This document shows positions 7,515 through 10,790 of a stretch of 10,790 nucleotides of DNA, in pieces. Source of the DNA: CAYMFD01 sp964389475 (GTDB taxonomy: Bacteria; Bacteroidota; Bacteroidia; Chitinophagales; Saprospiraceae); assembly GCA_964389475.1 (NCBI GenBank), contig CAYMFD010000113.1, positions 1-10,790 on the forward strand, in the 5' to 3' direction. The notes below the pieces were generated by a model. The model was not told the origin of the DNA, did not search any database, and was given only the letters and a program-made list of their open reading frames with translations. How positions within the stretch are numbered: the first letter of the stretch is position 1; each line of letters opens with the position of its first letter. The position numbers and the translations under genes were made by a program.

Positions 7515-7539
7515 TATAGTAAGCGTCTTGCTTATTGTA
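7515..7539 (+). other. Hairpin between response regulator and small protein gene
   Basis: Bases 7515-7524 can pair with 7530-7539 (10 bp including two G-U pairs) around a 5-base loop. No T-run follows, so it is not a canonical terminator. It lies 47 bases after the regulator stop and 22 bases before the next start, so it could be an mRNA leader structure or a weak terminator. Confidence 0.35.
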
Positions 7540-7561
7540 CGGAGACACAATATGATATAAT

Positions 7562-7819
7562 ATGAGTGGTTCGAGAGTTACGGGATTTACACGCTTCCTA
7601 ATTTTTATGGTCTTGTTTGTACCGACGGTAGTATTTGGTGTTTTATACGCCAAGCATGGTGAGGAGGGTCTATCTATCTCCAAGGCGGTAGAGCTATTCT
7701 CTGGCGAAGAGGTGGCAGATAGCCCTCAGGCAGAGATTGCCAAACTCGAAAAAGAGATCGCAGCACTAGAGCAGAAGGTCGATAAAAAGAAGGCCCGCCT
7801 AGCAGCGCTTAAGCAGTAG
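7562..7819 (+). CDS. Small single-pass membrane protein with C-terminal coiled coil
   Basis: An 85-residue protein I do not recognise by name. Residues 10-30 form one hydrophobic helix, preceded by two Arg and so probably oriented with the N-terminus inside. About 37-50 is a short linker. Residues 57-85 form a highly charged heptad pattern with Leu, Ile and Val at regular spacing (I-A-K-L-E-K-E-I-A-A-L-E), typical of a coiled coil. It has neither a cleavable signal nor a catalytic motif. The codon use matches its neighbours and the frame is clean, which supports a real gene. It lies on the same strand, 93 bases after the regulator, so read-through from the kinase operon is possible. A near-consensus promoter (TTG at 7449-7451, 17-base gap, TATGATTTG at 7469-7477 with one extra base) could serve it separately. 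It superficially resembles cell-division proteins of the FtsB/FtsL type by layout only; no homology is claimed. Confidence 0.65.
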   Translation: MSGSRVTGFTRFLIFMVLFVPTVVFGVLYAKHGEEGLSISKAVELFSGEEVADSPQAEIAKLEKEIAALEQKVDKKKARLAALKQ

Positions 7820-7854
7820 TCACCCATATGACACCATAAGCCATAGGTACGACT

Positions 7855-7862
7855 TATATTTG
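7855..7862 (+). promoter_or_regulatory. TAnnTTTG box directly before the 7867 gene
   Basis: TATATTTG is an exact match to the Bacteroidota -7 consensus and identical to the box before the M28 gene. It ends only four bases before the ATG at 7867, so transcription would begin at or near the start codon. No TTG -33 element is visible 17-23 bases upstream, which lowers confidence. Confidence 0.35.
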
Positions 7863-7866
7863 ATGC

Positions 7867-9300
7867 ATGTTGAGATATTGCCCCATTGCTGTAATATTAC
7901 TACTTACCTACCATTGTATAGGGCAGAAGGTGACGGTGAGCAAGGAGGTAAGCGTACGCAATGACGTGGGCTACGAGATATTCGGCGATATAAGTGACCA
8001 CATACTCCTGCTACGAGACGAGGGTACCAACTACACGGTGGAGGTATTCGATAGTGAGCTCAAGTACAAGTTATCTAGAGAGATCCAACTAGACGACCGC
8101 AGAGACTTACTACTGACCAATCTCCGGGACGATACGAGCTTCACGATGCTCTACACGCATAAGCTCGCAGAGGGCGATGAGATAAGGATGCGGCGATACG
8201 ACTACAAGGCCGACCTCATAGACAGTACAGCACTAGATACACTGGTACGAAGGCCTGGTCTAGATGGTCTACGGGTGACGGTAAGTGAGGATCAGGGCAA
8301 GGTCTGCTTCTTTGCCCGAGAGAAGCGAGAGGTACTACACCTCCACGTGCACGATGCCACCGTAGATAGCCTGCCACTCTTGTGGAAAAAGACAATCTAC
8401 TTCAAGGACTACAACCTGCGTCGAGACTTTCGCAAGATCCTCGTTACGGATGCTGGCGAGGTAATCGTCATCGTAGAGAGTGATGATGATGTCAAGCCCG
8501 AGCACCACCTCTCAGTTGCTCTCGTAGGGCAAGTAAATGACTTTTATACCAAGATATACTACGATCGAGTCTTCTCTGTAGGCCTCGAGGCCAAGTATGA
8601 TAACCGCAATGACCGGCTACTAATACTCGGCCTGTACAATGACCAGAACAAGGAGCACGCGGATGGTTACTACTTCTACAATCGGGCATTAAGCAATATG
8701 GGATCAGGTGATGGCACATTCGCCCAGGTTCCTTTTGGTCTAGACTTTATAGCTGAGGTCTACGGCAAGCGAGTCGGTAGGATCAAGCAGCTAGAGTATT
8801 TTTCGCTCAAGGACGTGTTGATCCGCGAGGACGGCGGTTTTGCCTTTTTCGCAGAGATGAATAAGACCTACAGTAGGCGGTCGGCATTCGGTGCTACACA
8901 GTTTGGTGCTAACTCTTACGGTCGTGGCTGGACCGATTACTACAATGAAGACCTAGTCAGCATAGCCGTACACCCCGATGGCGAAGAACACTGGCGGACG
9001 ATCCTGTACAAAAAGCAGTTTTCGCAGGACGATCGGGGTATGTACAGTAGTTACTGCCTATTTAAGACGCCATCGCGGCTTAAGATCTTGTACAATGACG
9101 AGATCAAAAAGAACAACACCGTATCCGCCTATGTCATGGATCCGTTAGGACAGTACAATCGACGTAGCGTACTGAGCACAGAGTACCAAAAGCTCAAACT
9201 TAGATTTAGAGATGCGATACAGATCAGCAATACCGCCCTGCTCGTACCATCAGAGAAGAGCCTAGACCTCAGCCTAGTCAAGATCGACTGGGGTGTGTAG
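7867..9300 (+). CDS. Secreted protein of unknown function, possibly beta-propeller-like
   Basis: A 477-residue exported protein. Residues 1-19 are a signal peptide with likely cleavage between Gly19 and Gln20; the Cys at 17 is not in a lipobox, so it is not an evident lipoprotein. The rest is mostly beta: repeated short strands broken by turns, with Asp/Gly pairs such as R-E-D-G-G (320-324) and H-P-D-G-E, as in repeat-bladed propellers. The C-terminal third has the pattern E-D-L-V-S-I, H-W-R, Y-K-K-Q (381-384), S-S-Y and L-Y-N-D (408-411), which I recall from uncharacterised secreted Bacteroidota proteins. No catalytic residues, metal site or C-terminal sorting domain were recognised. The ATG at 7867 is preferred because it starts the signal peptide; an overlapping ATG at 7863 is out of frame. 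It is 47 bases after the small coiled-coil gene on the same strand. Confidence 0.8.
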   Translation: MLRYCPIAVILLLTYHCIGQKVTVSKEVSVRNDVGYEIFGDISDHILLLRDEGTNYTVEVFDSELKYKLSREIQLDDRRDLLLTNLRDDTSFTMLYTHKLAEGDEIRMRRYDYKADLIDSTALDTLVRRPGLDGLRVTVSEDQGKVCFFAREKREVLHLHVHDATVDSLPLLWKKTIYFKDYNLRRDFRKILVTDAGEVIVIVESDDDVKPEHHLSVALVGQVNDFYTKIYYDRVFSVGLEAKYDNRNDRLLILGLYNDQNKEHADGYYFYNRALSNMGSGDGTFAQVPFGLDFIAEVYGKRVGRIKQLEYFSLKDVLIREDGGFAFFAEMNKTYSRRSAFGATQFGANSYGRGWTDYYNEDLVSIAVHPDGEEHWRTILYKKQFSQDDRGMYSSYCLFKTPSRLKILYNDEIKKNNTVSAYVMDPLGQYNRRSVLSTEYQKLKLRFRDAIQISNTALLVPSEKSLDLSLVKIDWGV

Positions 9301-9324
9301 GTGACGACAATTACCATCTTAACG

Positions 9325-9353
9325 TTGCTATAGTGTGCAACTAACTAACTTTA
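9325..9353 (+). promoter_or_regulatory. Probable promoter of the large modular surface-protein gene
   Basis: TTG (9325-9327), an 18-base spacer and TAACTTTA (9346-9353) match the Bacteroidota TTG/TAnnTTTG promoter with one mismatch at the last base. It predicts a leader of about 33 bases before the ATG at 9391, similar to the M28 gene. A 5-bp inverted repeat, GTTGC (9324-9328) with GCAAC (9337-9341), overlaps the -33 element. Confidence 0.45.
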
Positions 9354-9390
9354 TACGTTGTCTATCTACTTACAGGACAGATCTACTACT

Positions 9391-10790
9391 ATGAAAGCTA
9401 CACTAAGATATATCGCAATGGCATGTGTGATGGTCTCCGCAGTACAGACCTCATATAGCCAGGCTACTTTACCCAATGACGAATGCCGCTTTGCCACCTT
9501 TATACCAGATGTAGACGGCTACTGCAGTACACCAGGCGAGTTTACTAACGTCGGCGCTACTCCTGACCCTGTGGCTACTGATCTGTGCTTCCTCGACTAT
9601 AGTAATGGGGTGTGGTTTAGCTTCGTGCCTAGAGAGCCAGCGATAGATATCGCTGTCTTTGGCCTAGGAACGGGAGGTACTATGGGCTCGCCTCAACTAG
9701 CCCTTTTTAGCAGCTGCGGTGACTATGTCAACTGCAGCCCTAGCAATGTCTCCAACGTATCAGAGCTCATCGTGAGCGGACTACTCATCGGTCAGGTCTA
9801 CTACATCATGGTAGAGTCTGCTCCTGGAGGAGAGGGTACTTTTCAATTATGTGTGAATGACTTCATAGCCCCTCCATCTCCACAGTCAGACTGTGATGAG
9901 GCGGTGATACTCTGCGACAAATCGCCATTCGTCGTGGCTAACCTCGACAATGTAGGAGATAACCCCAATGAGGGTAGAGGGTCTTGTATAGGCGGTGAGC
10001 GAGCGAGTAGCTGGTACAAGTGGGTATGTGATCAGCCGGGTACTCTCACGATGGAGCTGATACCTGCTAACCTAGGTATCGTAGAGCAGGTAGACGACCT
10101 GGACTTTGTCATATACGAGTTGCCAGATGGCCTCGACAATTGCAATACTGCCGTCACTGTACGATGCATGGGGTCAGGAGCCAATATTGATGAGAATGAT
10201 AATGTTCTTCCAGTCTCCACCTGGCCACTATGCAATCGTGCCACGGGTATGCGAGATGGAGAGACAGACCTTAATGAGACAGGTGGCTGTCAGGGTAATA
10301 GTAACAACTACATACGACCACTAGAGATGCGGGCAGGGTCTGCCTATGCCATGCTGATCAATAACTTCTCAACGAGTGGCCTGGGTTTTGAGATAGAGTT
10401 TGGAGGTACGGGTACCTTCCTGGGGCCAGATATAGATGTAGGTGTAGAAGCCGTACAGGCTTTTGAGTGTGATAAGACGATCATCTTTACTCAGAGTAGT
10501 TCGTCGCCCGACTCCATCATTAGTTACACTTGGAACTTTGGGGCGGGTTCTACACCTAGCTTTGGCAATACGCCAGACGACGTCGATGTGATCTATGAGT
10601 CCTTTGGACCCAAGACGGCAGCACTGACAATCGAGACAGATCGCGGTTGTACAGTCACGGAGATTGTCGACTTTGATGTGGCAGCGTGCTGTGCTGATAC
10701 AAGTACGCTAGACATAGATGCTGAGTCCTTTGATGTGGTGTGTTTCGGGGATCTTACTGGGCTGGTGCAGTCGCGCGGTATCAGTGGCAG
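9391..10790 (+). CDS. Large secreted modular surface protein (PKD and SprB-type repeats), N-terminal part
   Basis: The frame is open from ATG 9391 to the right edge (466 full codons), so the C-terminus is missing. Residues 1-23 are a signal peptide ending S-Y-S before Gln24. Residues 29-157 form a Cys-containing beta domain starting N-D-E-C, similar in style to pre-peptidase C-terminal (PPC) modules. Residues 166-342 form a second Cys-rich beta domain. Residues 345-438 look like a PKD domain, with Y-T-W-N-F-G (379-384) in the typical place of its W-x-F-G core. From about 447, F-D-V-V-C-F-G-D-L-T-G-L is the typical opening of a SprB repeat, as in the gliding adhesin SprB of Flavobacterium johnsoniae. 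Such proteins usually have many more repeats and end in a type IX secretion (CHU_C) domain; that end is not visible. Cysteines are numerous, suggesting disulphides. It is probably a cell-surface adhesin or gliding-associated protein. Confidence 0.85.
   Translation, partial: MKATLRYIAMACVMVSAVQTSYSQATLPNDECRFATFIPDVDGYCSTPGEFTNVGATPDPVATDLCFLDYSNGVWFSFVPREPAIDIAVFGLGTGGTMGSPQLALFSSCGDYVNCSPSNVSNVSELIVSGLLIGQVYYIMVESAPGGEGTFQLCVNDFIAPPSPQSDCDEAVILCDKSPFVVANLDNVGDNPNEGRGSCIGGERASSWYKWVCDQPGTLTMELIPANLGIVEQVDDLDFVIYELPDGLDNCNTAVTVRCMGSGANIDENDNVLPVSTWPLCNRATGMRDGETDLNETGGCQGNSNNYIRPLEMRAGSAYAMLINNFSTSGLGFEIEFGGTGTFLGPDIDVGVEAVQAFECDKTIIFTQSSSSPDSIISYTWNFGAGSTPSFGNTPDDVDVIYESFGPKTAALTIETDRGCTVTEIVDFDVAACCADTSTLDIDAESFDVVCFGDLTGLVQSRGISG

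Noticed and set aside
10032..10324. Two short frames of about 70 residues inside the modular surface-protein gene.
   Set aside because: They lie within a long uninterrupted frame with clear domain structure (9391 to the edge) and have no features of their own.

Overview
The window looks like chromosomal DNA of a member of the Bacteroidota, probably of the Saprospirales/Lewinella type. Supporting points are an OmpP1/FadL-type outer-membrane barrel, a RprX/RprY-like two-component pair, and the start of a large secreted PKD plus SprB-repeat protein of the gliding/type IX secretion kind. There are no Shine-Dalgarno sites at most starts, and several intergenic regions carry matches to the Bacteroidota -7 promoter box TAnnTTTG. 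The genus is inferred, not proven. No mobile element, CRISPR array, tRNA or rRNA was seen.

Layout. Positions 1-663 hold the C-terminal part of a low-complexity protein, Gly/Asn/Trp repeats followed by a Ser/Arg-rich tail, closed by a clear intrinsic terminator. An OmpP1/FadL-family porin follows (794-2287), then a secreted M28 zinc peptidase with its own promoter (2358-4007). A convergent gap with hairpins (4008-4174) separates these from a minus-strand HisC-like aminotransferase (4175-5260). A 233-bp divergent gap leads to a histidine kinase and response regulator that are one base apart (5494-7468). Next come a small membrane-anchored coiled-coil protein (7562-7819), a secreted protein of unrecognised function (7867-9300) and a large modular surface protein that runs off the right edge (9391-10790).

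How the genes fit together. The window is a row of mostly independent housekeeping and cell-envelope genes, not one obvious system. Four products (porin, peptidase, unknown secreted protein, modular surface protein) have signal peptides, and in all four the predicted mature protein begins with Gln. The kinase/regulator pair is the only clear operon. The aminotransferase stands alone, without other histidine-pathway genes.

I did not find a convincing new multi-gene system. The parts least explained by known families are the Trp/Asn/Gly plus Ser/Arg-rich protein at the left edge, the 85-residue membrane coiled-coil protein, the secreted protein at 7867-9300, and the promoter-like box lying directly against the start codon of that last gene.
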